Below, one piece after another: positions 8,928 to 16,341 of a DNA stretch of 64,000 nucleotides. This stretch comes from Borrelia turcica IST7 (GTDB taxonomy: Bacteria; Spirochaetota; Spirochaetia; Borreliales; Borreliaceae), in NCBI RefSeq assembly GCF_003606285.1, contig NZ_CP028884.1:806001-870000 (forward strand), in the 5' to 3' direction. Within the stretch, counting starts at the first letter, position 1. Every line of letters starts with the position of its first letter. The position numbers and the translations under genes were made by a program. Under the pieces are notes generated by a model, which was given only the letters and a program-made list of their open reading frames with translations, searched no databases and was not told the origin of the DNA.

Positions 8928-10913
8928 ATGAATAGAATATGGGTGATATTTATTTCTTTCTTTATTTTCTTAAATTTTTTTACTCTTCATGCTAGAGAAA
9001 TTGATAAGCAGAGATTAAAAGATTTTGTTGATATGGACCTTGAATTTGTGAATTATCGGGGTTCTTATGATAGTACGAATACATATGAACAGATAGTAGG
9101 GATTGGTGAATTTTTAGCTAGAAATTTAACTAATAATAAATCTAATTATTACAACAAATATTATGTTAATAGGTATGTTGACGAGAAAGACGAGAAGAGC
9201 AGTTCTGATGTTTTTCTTATTGGTGATAGGTCTGCTCTTGATAGTATTTTAAACCTTAGAAGAATACTTATGGGATATTTGATGGGAGTTTTTAGTTACA
9301 GTCGAGATAGTGCAGAATTACTAGCTAAAGCTATTACGATATACAATGCTGTTTATCGAGGAGATTTGGACTATTACAGTGAGAGCTATATTCAGCCTGC
9401 GCTTAAAGATGCAACTAAAGATAATATTGGACTTTCAAGAGTTTATAGTCAGTGGGCTGGAAAGACTCGTATTTTTATTCCTCTTAGGAGAGATATTTTA
9501 TCAGGAAGTATTGAATCAGATGTTGATCTTGATAGGATAGTCACAGACAAGGTAATAGCATCTCTTTTAAATGAGAATGAAAGTGGTGGGACGGATTTTG
9601 CAAGAGATATTACGGATGTTCAGGATGAAGTTCATGATATAGATCAAGAGAAGGTTGATGCTGAGACCGATACTTTAAAGAGTATTGAGGAAGAGTTGGA
9701 TGAAACTATAGAGGATTTAAGGGAGCAGTTAGAGAAATCTACTAATGAGGAAGAGAAGGGGGAGATACAGAAGCAGATAGAAGAAAAGAGAAGTGAGAGA
9801 GATGTTTTGGAGAAGAAGGGAAATGAACTTAAGGATTCTCAGGAGAAATTAGATAAAAGTCAAGATAAGTTAGATACACAAAGGGATATGGTAAAGGAGA
9901 AATTACAAGAAAATATTGATGAAGAGAATAAGGATAAGAATTTACCAAAACCAGGGGAGATAAGTTCACCTAAAGTAGATGAGAAGGAAGAGTTGAATGA
10001 AACTATAGAGGATTTAAGGGAGCAGTTAGAGAAATCTACTAATGAGGAAGAGAAGGGGGAGATACAGAAGCAGATAGAAGAAAAGAGAAGTGAGAGAGAT
10101 GTTTTGGAGAAGAAGGGAAATGAACTTAAGGATTCTCAAGATAAGTTAGGTACACAAAGGGATATGGTAAAGGAGAAATTACAAGAAAATGTTGATGAAG
10201 AGAATAAGGATAAGAATTTACCAAAACCAGGGGAAATAAGTTCAGATAAAGTAGATGAGAAGAAAGAGTTGGATGAACAGATTGGGAAAGCAGGGGATGA
10301 TGTTGAGAAAAAACTTAATTTGGATAATAGTAAAAAAGATGATAATACTGATGTTTCAGTATCGGATACACAAACACTAAATTCTAAAATGCAGCCTGGA
10401 GAACAGGCTGCAGGAGATAAAGCATCTGTTGAGAGTAGTAAGAGTAAATCTGTTTTTTTAGAAGTTCTTAATCCAAGTACTAATTTGGGAGTGTTGCAGT
10501 TTATTGATTCCGATGGAAATAAATTGGAAGAGACTTCTCAATATGGAATTAGACGATATGGTGTTTATGAGAGGGCAGATGACTTGGTGGCCATAAAACT
10601 CTGTTCAGGGATTGCAAAGCTTCAACTACTTAATAAAGTAGAAAATTTAAAAGTTGAATCTGAATCACAGTTTGAATTAAGTAGAGATTCTTCTCTTTTT
10701 GTTGATGCAAAAATGATTTTAGTAGTCGTTAAAGATAATAATGTTTGGAAATTAGCAAAATTTTCTTCAAAAGATTTGAGTGATTTTATTCTCTCAGAGG
10801 ATGAAGTTTTGCCATTTACAAGCTTTACTGTTAGTGACGAGTATGTTTATTTACAAGATGCATCTAAAAAGGTTATTACTCTAGATTTAAAAACTTTAAA
10901 AAAGGTATCTTAA
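8928..10913 (+). CDS. p83/100: p83/100 antigen
   Basis: A 661-residue homologue of the immunodominant p83/100 protein (BB0744). Signal peptide MNRIWVIFISFFIFLNFFTLHA, then an N-terminal domain (to ~residue 230), a long charged coiled-coil, and a globular C-terminal domain (from ~515) ending ITLDLKTLKKVS. The central region contains a tandem duplication: copy 1 residues 255-353, copy 2 residues 354-445, almost identical except for a 7-residue deletion in copy 2. The motif KNLPKPGEISS closes each copy. AGGAG precedes the ATG. Size variation of this region among Borrelia is established knowledge. The molecular function is unknown. Confidence 0.95.
   Translation: MNRIWVIFISFFIFLNFFTLHAREIDKQRLKDFVDMDLEFVNYRGSYDSTNTYEQIVGIGEFLARNLTNNKSNYYNKYYVNRYVDEKDEKSSSDVFLIGDRSALDSILNLRRILMGYLMGVFSYSRDSAELLAKAITIYNAVYRGDLDYYSESYIQPALKDATKDNIGLSRVYSQWAGKTRIFIPLRRDILSGSIESDVDLDRIVTDKVIASLLNENESGGTDFARDITDVQDEVHDIDQEKVDAETDTLKSIEEELDETIEDLREQLEKSTNEEEKGEIQKQIEEKRSERDVLEKKGNELKDSQEKLDKSQDKLDTQRDMVKEKLQENIDEENKDKNLPKPGEISSPKVDEKEELNETIEDLREQLEKSTNEEEKGEIQKQIEEKRSERDVLEKKGNELKDSQDKLGTQRDMVKEKLQENVDEENKDKNLPKPGEISSDKVDEKKELDEQIGKAGDDVEKKLNLDNSKKDDNTDVSVSDTQTLNSKMQPGEQAAGDKASVESSKSKSVFLEVLNPSTNLGVLQFIDSDGNKLEETSQYGIRRYGVYERADDLVAIKLCSGIAKLQLLNKVENLKVESESQFELSRDSSLFVDAKMILVVVKDNNVWKLAKFSSKDLSDFILSEDEVLPFTSFTVSDEYVYLQDASKKVITLDLKTLKKVS
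9690..10262 (+). repeat. tandem duplication inside the p83/100 gene (297 bp + 276 bp)
   Basis: Unit 1 spans 9690-9986 and unit 2 spans 9987-10262. They match almost base for base from GAAGAGTTG(G/A)ATGAAAC onward. Unit 2 lacks 21 bases (seven codons) within the KLDKSQDKL stretch. A third partial start (AAAGAGTTGGATGAA) begins at 10263. All length changes are multiples of three, so the coiled coil stays in frame. Confidence 0.97.
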
Positions 10914-10922
10914 GCTTTATAT

Positions 10923-10945
10923 ATTTTTATTTTTAAAATAAAAAT
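10923..10945. terminator. possible AT-only bidirectional stem between p83/100 and tRNA-Pro
   Basis: ATTTTTATTTT (10923-10933) is the exact complement of 10935-10945. The genes on each side converge here. The stem has no G or C, so this is a weak call. Confidence 0.3.
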
Positions 10946-10985
10946 GGAGAAGAACTAATAATCACTCACTTGATTTATATGAAAA

Positions 10986-11058
10986 TCGGGACGGTGGGAT
11001 TCGAACTCACGATCCCCTGCTCCCAAAGCAGGTGCCTTAGCCACTAGGCCACGTCCCG
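10986..11058 (-). tRNA. tRNA-Pro (anticodon TGG)
   Basis: On the minus strand a 7-bp acceptor stem (CGGGACG with CGTCCCG), a D arm, the anticodon stem CCTGC/GCAGG around the loop TTTGGGA giving anticodon TGG, a T arm with GTTCGAATC and discriminator A. CCA is not encoded. It lies 6 bases downstream of tRNA-Arg and should share its promoter. Confidence 0.97.
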
Positions 11059-11064
11059 ATAATA

Positions 11065-11138
11065 CGCGCCAATTAGGACTCGAACCTAAAACCTACAGAT
11101 TAGAAGTCTGTTGCTCTATCCAATTGAGCTATTAGCGC
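11065..11138 (-). tRNA. tRNA-Arg (anticodon TCT)
   Basis: Minus strand. Acceptor GCGCTAA pairs with TTGGCGC (one G-U). Anticodon stem ACAGA/TCTGT encloses CTTCTAA, anticodon TCT, which reads AGA, the main Arg codon in this AT-rich genome. T arm GTTCGAGTC, discriminator G. First gene of a two-tRNA unit with tRNA-Pro. Confidence 0.97.
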
Positions 11139-11155
11139 TTTTAGAACTAAAATTG

Positions 11156-11184
11156 AGTATATCATGTTAAAAAAACCTTGTCAA
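11156..11184 (-). promoter_or_regulatory. sigma-70-type promoter of the tRNA-Arg/tRNA-Pro unit
   Basis: On the minus strand TTGACA (11179-11184), a 17-base spacer, and TATACT (11156-11161), ending 17 bases before tRNA-Arg. Confidence 0.88.
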
Positions 11185-11211
11185 TAAAATATTTATTGCT
11201 TAATATTTTGT

Positions 11212-11847
11212 ATGTTTTATAATTTTCTTATGCTTGATATTGATTTAATTGTAAATGAAGCTTTATCTAGATATCCGGATGTTAAGCCTTTTTTAAATTT
11301 TAAAAATAATTATGAACTTTTAATAATGGTGATTTTGAGCGCAAGAACAACTGATAATATGGTTAATAAAATTGCACCTAATCTTTTTAAAAGGTATGGG
11401 GATTTTGAAAGTTTAGCTAGTGCAAATTTAATTGAGGTGCAGAAATTGATTTATAGATTGGGGTTTTATGCAAATAAATCTAAGAATATCATAAACTGTG
11501 CACGTATGCTTTTAAAAAATTTCAAAGGTATTATTCCGGATAATATTTTAGATCTTATATCTCTTCCAGGAGTAGGTAGAAAGACAGCTAATGTTATTCT
11601 TGGCGTTGTTTATAATAAGCCTGCGATAATTGTAGATACTCATTTTAGCAGGGTTGTCATTAGACATGGAATTACCCTGGAGAAAACGCCTTTGAAAATT
11701 GAGTTAGATTTAAAGAACAAAATACCTTCTGAGAAACAATATAGGTTTTCTATGGCTATCAACAGGCACGGTAGAGACATTTGTACATCTCGTAGTAAAG
11801 ATTGCAAGAATTGTTTCTTAGAAAAATTTGCACCAAGGCTTATTTAA
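11212..11847 (+). CDS. nth: endonuclease III, lacking the fourth cluster cysteine
   Basis: A base-excision repair DNA glycosylase/AP lyase acting on oxidised pyrimidines. 211 residues, standard length. The helix-hairpin-helix LPGVGRKTANVIL contains catalytic Lys124, and VDTHFSR supplies Asp142. The C-terminal iron-sulphur loop normally reads C-x6-C-x2-C-x5-C. Here Cys191, Cys198 and Cys201 are present but residue 207 is Ala, so a normal four-cysteine 4Fe-4S site is incomplete. The start could instead be the ATG seven codons in (LDIDLIVNEAL); neither has a good ribosome binding site. The gene converges with the OppC-like gene two bases downstream. Confidence 0.95.
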   Translation: MFYNFLMLDIDLIVNEALSRYPDVKPFLNFKNNYELLIMVILSARTTDNMVNKIAPNLFKRYGDFESLASANLIEVQKLIYRLGFYANKSKNIINCARMLLKNFKGIIPDNILDLISLPGVGRKTANVILGVVYNKPAIIVDTHFSRVVIRHGITLEKTPLKIELDLKNKIPSEKQYRFSMAINRHGRDICTSRSKDCKNCFLEKFAPRLI

Positions 11848-11849
11848 TT

Positions 11850-12701
11850 TTAAGATGAAATAAAATATTTAATGTGTTTTTTAAGTTTTAAGCTTATTGA
11901 AGCTAGTATTATATTAATTGATATTAATATGAACAGAGGTTTTCCCCATACCCAAAAATATTCTCTTCCCATTTCCATGTAGCTTAAAAGTTCTCCAAGG
12001 CTTGGATAAAATCTTCTATCTTCTTGTTGTAAATAGTTTACTACCTCAAATGTGGTTAGGCTTTTTGATATTTGTAGAGGAATTATTGATGATATTGATG
12101 AAAAAATTTCTGGGAATATGTGGTATATTGTTAGTCTAAGCTTACTTGAGCCCATGGTTTGACTTGCTTTAACATAATCAAGGTTTTTTATTATTAAGGT
12201 GCTATTCCTTGTTGCAAATGAGAATGGAATCCATCCGTGTATTAGAGCTAGAGTGATTGCGACTTCTAAGATATTATAATTTTTTTGTTTTGAAAAATAG
12301 TAGAAAATTAAGATTAATATGTAAGAAAATGGTAATGTTTGTAGTGATTCTATTAATTTAGATATTAACATGCAAGTTTTAAATTTAAAGCTTCCAATTA
12401 TTATTCCTATAAAAATTCCAATTAATGCAGAAATTGTTGCGTAGCTAAATGAAAGTAAAATAGAGTTTCTAGTTGCAAGTATTAGTCTTGCCATTATATC
12501 TCTTCCCATTTTATCCGTCCCTAGAGGATTGTTAACAGTAGGTAGTTGAGGAAGTTTATTTGTTGATTCAGTGTATATTTTATTTGGATCTTTTCTGTAT
12601 ATTGCAAATTTTGAAGTTTCGTTAATTAAAAAGGGGAGTGTTATTAAGATTAAAATGAAGATTCCTAGTAATATAAGGTATAATTTTTTAAATTTTTCCA
12701 T
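11850..12701 (-). CDS. oppC: ABC transporter permease, OppC/DppC type
   Basis: A 283-residue inner-membrane permease. An N-terminal membrane helix is followed by a periplasmic segment, then the conserved NPLGTDKMGRDIMARLILATRNSILLSF entrance typical of DppC/OppC. The EAA-type loop is ASQTMGSSKLRLTIYHIFPEI. Together with the adjacent OppB-like protein it would form the membrane channel of a peptide or nickel-type importer. No ATPase or binding-protein gene is nearby, so the pair must borrow partners, for example from the main opp locus known elsewhere in Borrelia. It starts two bases after the OppB-like stop. Confidence 0.88.
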   Translation of the reverse strand: MEKFKKLYLILLGIFILILITLPFLINETSKFAIYRKDPNKIYTESTNKLPQLPTVNNPLGTDKMGRDIMARLILATRNSILLSFSYATISALIGIFIGIIIGSFKFKTCMLISKLIESLQTLPFSYILILIFYYFSKQKNYNILEVAITLALIHGWIPFSFATRNSTLIIKNLDYVKASQTMGSSKLRLTIYHIFPEIFSSISSIIPLQISKSLTTFEVVNYLQQEDRRFYPSLGELLSYMEMGREYFWVWGKPLFILISINIILASISLKLKKHIKYFISS

Positions 12702-12703
12702 TA

Positions 12704-13681
12704 TTATAGGACTCCTTTATAAGGGTTAATTTTATATATTAATATGTCACTTATTAAGTTTGCTATAAGCATAATCAAAACACCAACGAATATTAAGTCT
12801 TTATAAATAATATAATCATTATTTTTGATGGCATTGATTGTTAAAGAGCCTATTCCATCAATTCCAAACATTTTTTCAATTATAGATGTACCAAAGAAAG
12901 CTGTTGCAAGAGTAGATCTAAGATTTGTAATTATTGGGATTAATGAGGGCGTTAATGCATGACCTAGTATTATCTTTATTCTTTTAAGTCCTTTTGATTT
13001 TGCAGTTGTTATGTAACAAGCGGACAGATTTTTGTGTAGGGCTTGTTTGAAAATGACGGCATTAAATAGGAAAAATGAAAAAAACCATCCAAACCCACCT
13101 ATTATTGAATTTTTTGGATTTATGTTAAGATAATAGAGAGAAGAAATTAGTAACATTACAGTAAGATTTCTTGGTAGTGAGTTTAGAAACAACATTATAT
13201 AATCTAGAGTGTTATCTATGCTTTTATTTTTTACAAATAAAGTCCAAGCGATAATAAAAGAGATTGAAATTACGTAAGCAAGTATGATACCTGGGACTGA
13301 TATTTTCAATGTATTTTTTATTTTATTGAAAATTACTGTCATTGTTGACTTTCCTTTTGTGAGTGGTGAGTAGGAAGGCGTTCCCCATATTAATCCCTTA
13401 TACTTTATTTTGTATACTATGTATGAATTGCCTGCAATGTGTTTAGCAAAATAATTTTTACTTAGAGGCATATTAGGGTCAAAATCATATACTAGTTTAT
13501 AACTTTCAATACTTTTAAGTAATCCAATGTATTCTAGGTATTCTTTAAATACATTTTTTTGAATAAATGGAATATTGGAATTGTTATTTGAGAATGTGTT
13601 TAACAATGATGCACAAAAAAATGTTGATATAATAATGTTTATTAATGTAAGGAATATATTTTTTAAAATAAATGTAGCTAT
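12704..13681 (-). CDS. oppB: ABC transporter permease, OppB/DppB type, probable AUA start
   Basis: Partner of the OppC-like permease. Several membrane segments and the EAA-like loop TAKSKGLKRIKIILGHALTPSLIPII are visible. The first conventional start (TTG at 13606) falls inside the first membrane helix. The frame stays open upstream and adds the expected N-terminal helix (ATFILKNIFLTLINIII). The only codon well placed after the ribosome binding site GGAAGG (13690-13695) is ATA at 13679-13681, eight bases away, so I place the start there (325 residues). If AUA is not used, ATT at 13667-13669 or TTG at 13606 are the alternatives. It follows the FtsB-like gene by five bases. Confidence 0.78.
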   Translation of the reverse strand: MATFILKNIFLTLINIIISTFFCASLLNTFSNNNSNIPFIQKNVFKEYLEYIGLLKSIESYKLVYDFDPNMPLSKNYFAKHIAGNSYIVYKIKYKGLIWGTPSYSPLTKGKSTMTVIFNKIKNTLKISVPGIILAYVISISFIIAWTLFVKNKSIDNTLDYIMLFLNSLPRNLTVMLLISSLYYLNINPKNSIIGGFGWFFSFFLFNAVIFKQALHKNLSACYITTAKSKGLKRIKIILGHALTPSLIPIITNLRSTLATAFFGTSIIEKMFGIDGIGSLTINAIKNNDYIIYKDLIFVGVLIMLIANLISDILIYKINPYKGVL

Positions 13682-13686
13682 AAAAC

Positions 13687-14127
13687 TTACCTTCCTTTGT
13701 TAAGAATTTTAAGTGTCTCCAAATAACTTAATACAAAATAAAAAATTAGAGATATCACTATTGAGATTAAGTAAAAATTTTTATCTATGTTGTTATTTTT
13801 GGATGTGTTTTGTAAATGTAGAATCTTTCCTTGGTTGTAGTTTTCATTATCATCTGGATTTTTTATTATTATGGAATTTTTAGGATAGTATCCAATTTTA
13901 CTTGCTTCTCTTAAGATTGCAGGTTTAGATATTTGTAGATTAATGTACCTTGTTTTTAACGTTTTCTGTGTTTCTTTTAATGTTTCGATATGATTTTTCA
14001 TTAAGATTAAATTATTATGCAATTCTTTGTAGTTAACAATACCTCTCTCTCCAAATATTGGAGTGATTATGAAATAACTTATTAGACCTACATAAATTGA
14101 CAATATAATTTTTTTTATCAAAAACAT
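13687..14127 (-). CDS. FtsB/DivIC-like septum-formation protein (tentative)
   Basis: 146 residues with an N-terminal membrane helix, a short coiled-coil (residues ~35-70) and the block REASKIGYYPKNSIIIK. The latter resembles the ARE..GYV..GE.V.. motif after the coiled coil in FtsB/DivIC proteins of the divisome. Unusually there is a second hydrophobic segment near the C-terminus (LISIVISLIFYFVLSYL). It is the first gene of a unit with the two Opp-like permeases, a context that says little about cell division. Family assignment is moderate. Confidence 0.6.
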   Translation of the reverse strand: MFLIKKIILSIYVGLISYFIITPIFGERGIVNYKELHNNLILMKNHIETLKETQKTLKTRYINLQISKPAILREASKIGYYPKNSIIIKNPDDNENYNQGKILHLQNTSKNNNIDKNFYLISIVISLIFYFVLSYLETLKILNKGR

Positions 14128-14228
14128 ATTGCCTTGTAATTATATTCTTAATATATTATATTTACAAGTGTATAGACTTTTAAGTAAGCCTAATCTTTGT
14201 TAATTAGGTTTGGAGAATAGATTTAAAT

Positions 14229-15755
14229 ATGTCAGATTATAAGAGTACTTTTTTTATCAAGGAAGGTCCTAGAGAAGTTGATTTTGATATGGACCGTATA
14301 TTTTTACATTCTTCGGTTTCTGGCAGTAGTGTTGGGCTACATTCTGATGAGATTAAAGAGCTTTTAGATGAAAAATTATTAAAATTAGATGATTCTTTAA
14401 AAAAAAGACATGGTGAGTTAGTTAATTATTTAAGAGAGGTTGATGATCGTATTTCAAGAGTTGAGGAGGGGATACGTCATAGTTTGGATTCTTCTCAGGA
14501 ACTTGATAAACCTAATTTAAGAACTTCTGAAAATATACCTTCTTTCAATCATGCTAATACTAAATTGGAGAATGAGTTTGGTGAATTCTCTTTAAGAAAA
14601 GAAAATAGTTTGCCAAATATTGCAATTGATCAGGAAGAGTTGGATGCTTTACTTGAAGGATTGAATGACATTTCAAAGGATGGTAAAGAAACTTTATATG
14701 ATAATGATTTAGATGATGGCTTGAATAAAGATAGCTTTGTTGAAGAACTTTCTAATATGGAGCTTAATGCGTCAGATAATAAAACCATTTATAACGAACC
14801 TTTAGAGGAAGGTAATAATAGGAGTACAGTTCCTCTAAAGGACACAGAAGATAGCGAATCCTTAGGTACTAATTTTGATTTTGAAAAAGAAGAGAATTTA
14901 ATAGACGAAACTTCTTCTTTTGGGTTATCTAATGTTGCTGAGAGTGATTTTAATTCTAGTATGGATATAGATAGCAAGGTTGTTTCTTCTGATAGTGTTG
15001 GTTTTGGAGGAGATTCTTCTAATAAAATTGCACATGAGGACGCTGTTGAGAAACAAGAGGAATGTGATTTGGATAATCTTGCTTATTATTTAAATGAGAG
15101 TTTTAATGAAGTAGAATTTTCTGATGAAAGTTTGAATCTTTTAAATAAAGAAGAGCAGGAAGGAAGAGAACAGGAGTTGGCTAACTTTGATGAGGTTTCT
15201 GCCGGTGAAATTGATAACGATATAAATGATTATGATTTATTTTTGAATAAAGAAGATGAAACTGTTTATGATCAAAAACAGGAAATTGATGATGCTTCTT
15301 CTAATTTTAAAGAGCTTGACGATTTTGAAGATGTTTTAAAGACGGATTTAAATTGTTCAGATTTACAGAATTGTATTGACGATTTTGAAGAAGAAAACCT
15401 TTATAATAATCAAGTAGAGAACTTAGAGTATAATAATCAAGTAGAGAATTTAGAGGAGAGATTGGAGCATAGTGAAGAATTGAATTTACATTCTAAAACA
15501 AAAACGGAAGACAGTTTAGGGGGGGATGATTTATCTAGTTTTAGTTTTACTGAAGTTGAGAGGGTGATAAATAAGTTTGATGATAATGAGTATTTGAGTA
15601 AAATTGAATTGAGTAATGAGGAGAGGTCTGTTTTAATTAAGTTTATTGATAAACTGGAAGGCGACCTTGCATTTAGTACTAAGGGCAGTAGTTTTAAGAG
15701 TAGGCGAGAGTATGAGATTTTGCAGAAGATTAAGCGTTTATTAGTAAGAGAGTAG
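14229..15755 (+). CDS. large acidic protein, function unknown
   Basis: 508 residues, not recognised. No signal peptide or membrane segment. The N-terminal ~90 residues are predicted helical (DEKLLKLDDSLKKRHGELVNYLREVDDRISRVEE). Residues ~130-430 are a low-complexity Asp/Glu/Ser/Asn-rich linker, and the last ~70 residues form a more ordered, basic helical end (SVLIKFIDKLEGDL ... ILQKIKRLLVRE). A 9-residue unit (YNNQVENLE) is tandemly doubled near residue 395. The layout (ordered ends, disordered acidic middle) suggests a scaffold or linker, but I would not assign a role. A small inverted repeat (CCTAAT / ATTAGG, about 14190-14209) lies just upstream. Confidence 0.75.
   Translation: MSDYKSTFFIKEGPREVDFDMDRIFLHSSVSGSSVGLHSDEIKELLDEKLLKLDDSLKKRHGELVNYLREVDDRISRVEEGIRHSLDSSQELDKPNLRTSENIPSFNHANTKLENEFGEFSLRKENSLPNIAIDQEELDALLEGLNDISKDGKETLYDNDLDDGLNKDSFVEELSNMELNASDNKTIYNEPLEEGNNRSTVPLKDTEDSESLGTNFDFEKEENLIDETSSFGLSNVAESDFNSSMDIDSKVVSSDSVGFGGDSSNKIAHEDAVEKQEECDLDNLAYYLNESFNEVEFSDESLNLLNKEEQEGREQELANFDEVSAGEIDNDINDYDLFLNKEDETVYDQKQEIDDASSNFKELDDFEDVLKTDLNCSDLQNCIDDFEEENLYNNQVENLEYNNQVENLEERLEHSEELNLHSKTKTEDSLGGDDLSSFSFTEVERVINKFDDNEYLSKIELSNEERSVLIKFIDKLEGDLAFSTKGSSFKSRREYEILQKIKRLLVRE
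15402..15455 (+). repeat. 27-bp tandem repeat, two copies, in the acidic protein gene
   Basis: Copies at 15402-15428 and 15429-15455 differ by one silent base and encode YNNQVENLE twice. The unit is a multiple of three, so copy number can change without frameshift. Confidence 0.95.
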
Positions 15756-15810
15756 AATTATTTGTTTAATAAAGTACTATTTTTTATTTTTTATTACTGC
15801 AGTTTTATTT

Positions 15811-16341
15811 TTGTTTTTAACTTTTTTTTATTTTATTAGCAAGTTTATAAGCCAGATTGATTTTGACCTTACTTATTTAATAGATAATGTTAGAGCATAT
15901 AATATAAAATTTTTTGAGGATTTAGATTTAGAACAATATTTCGATAAAACTTTAGGAGAACATGATTTAGTTAGCTCTTATTATTTACTCTCATCAGTTA
16001 ATGGGATTTTAGTTTATAAAACAAAAGATGATTTGATTTATAAATTCTCAGATAGATTAGATCCAGTTCTTTTAAAGAGTAGTGTTTTTATAAAGAAATT
16101 TAAGGTTAATTTTGAATTGAGCAATGATGTAATTAGTTTAGTTGTGTATTATAATATCCTGCCAAAGAACAGGATATTATATGTTTTAAATTCTTATCTT
16201 GTTTTAATGTCTCTTTTTTATCTGCATTTTTCTATTTTTGTCTTATATTGCATACATCGAAATACTAATGGTGATGGTCATGATCATCGTGATGATGTGG
16301 GTGAGGATGATCATGTGCCTCGTGTGCATGATCTTCACTAG
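15811..16341 (+). CDS. single-membrane-helix protein, function unknown; start uncertain
   Basis: About 176 residues from TTG 15811, not recognised. The frame is open further upstream: an in-frame ATA at 15769 or ATT at 15793 would give a complete N-terminal membrane helix (YYFLFFITAVLFLFLTFFYF), which the TTG start would cut. A second hydrophobic stretch lies near residue 130 (LVLMSLFYLHFSIFVLYC). The C-terminal ~25 residues are rich in Asp and His and are encoded antisense to the His-rich tail of the convergent DUF4340-like gene, with which it overlaps by 77 bases. A perfect 12-bp stem-loop lies inside the gene at 16150-16181. The reading frame is probably real; the function is unknown. Confidence 0.55.
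   Translation: MFLTFFYFISKFISQIDFDLTYLIDNVRAYNIKFFEDLDLEQYFDKTLGEHDLVSSYYLLSSVNGILVYKTKDDLIYKFSDRLDPVLLKSSVFIKKFKVNFELSNDVISLVVYYNILPKNRILYVLNSYLVLMSLFYLHFSIFVLYCIHRNTNGDGHDHRDDVGEDDHVPRVHDLH
16150..16181. other. perfect 12-bp inverted repeat inside a coding region
   Basis: TATAATATCCTG (16150-16161) is exactly complementary to 16170-16181, with the 8-base loop CCAAAGAA. It lies inside the open frame, 85 bases before the 3' end of the opposing gene. It may act as a terminator for minus-strand transcripts running out of the ABC operon, although no long T run follows on either strand. Confidence 0.6.

Noticed and set aside
9346-9540. A 64-codon plus-strand frame inside the p83/100 gene
   Set aside because: It is an out-of-frame shadow within a confidently identified gene.
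15762-15811. Frameshift in a T run at the start of the gene at 15811
   Set aside because: Removing one T would join a TTG-started leader to the helix, but the original frame is itself open upstream with an acceptable hydrophobic helix, so a frameshift is not needed.
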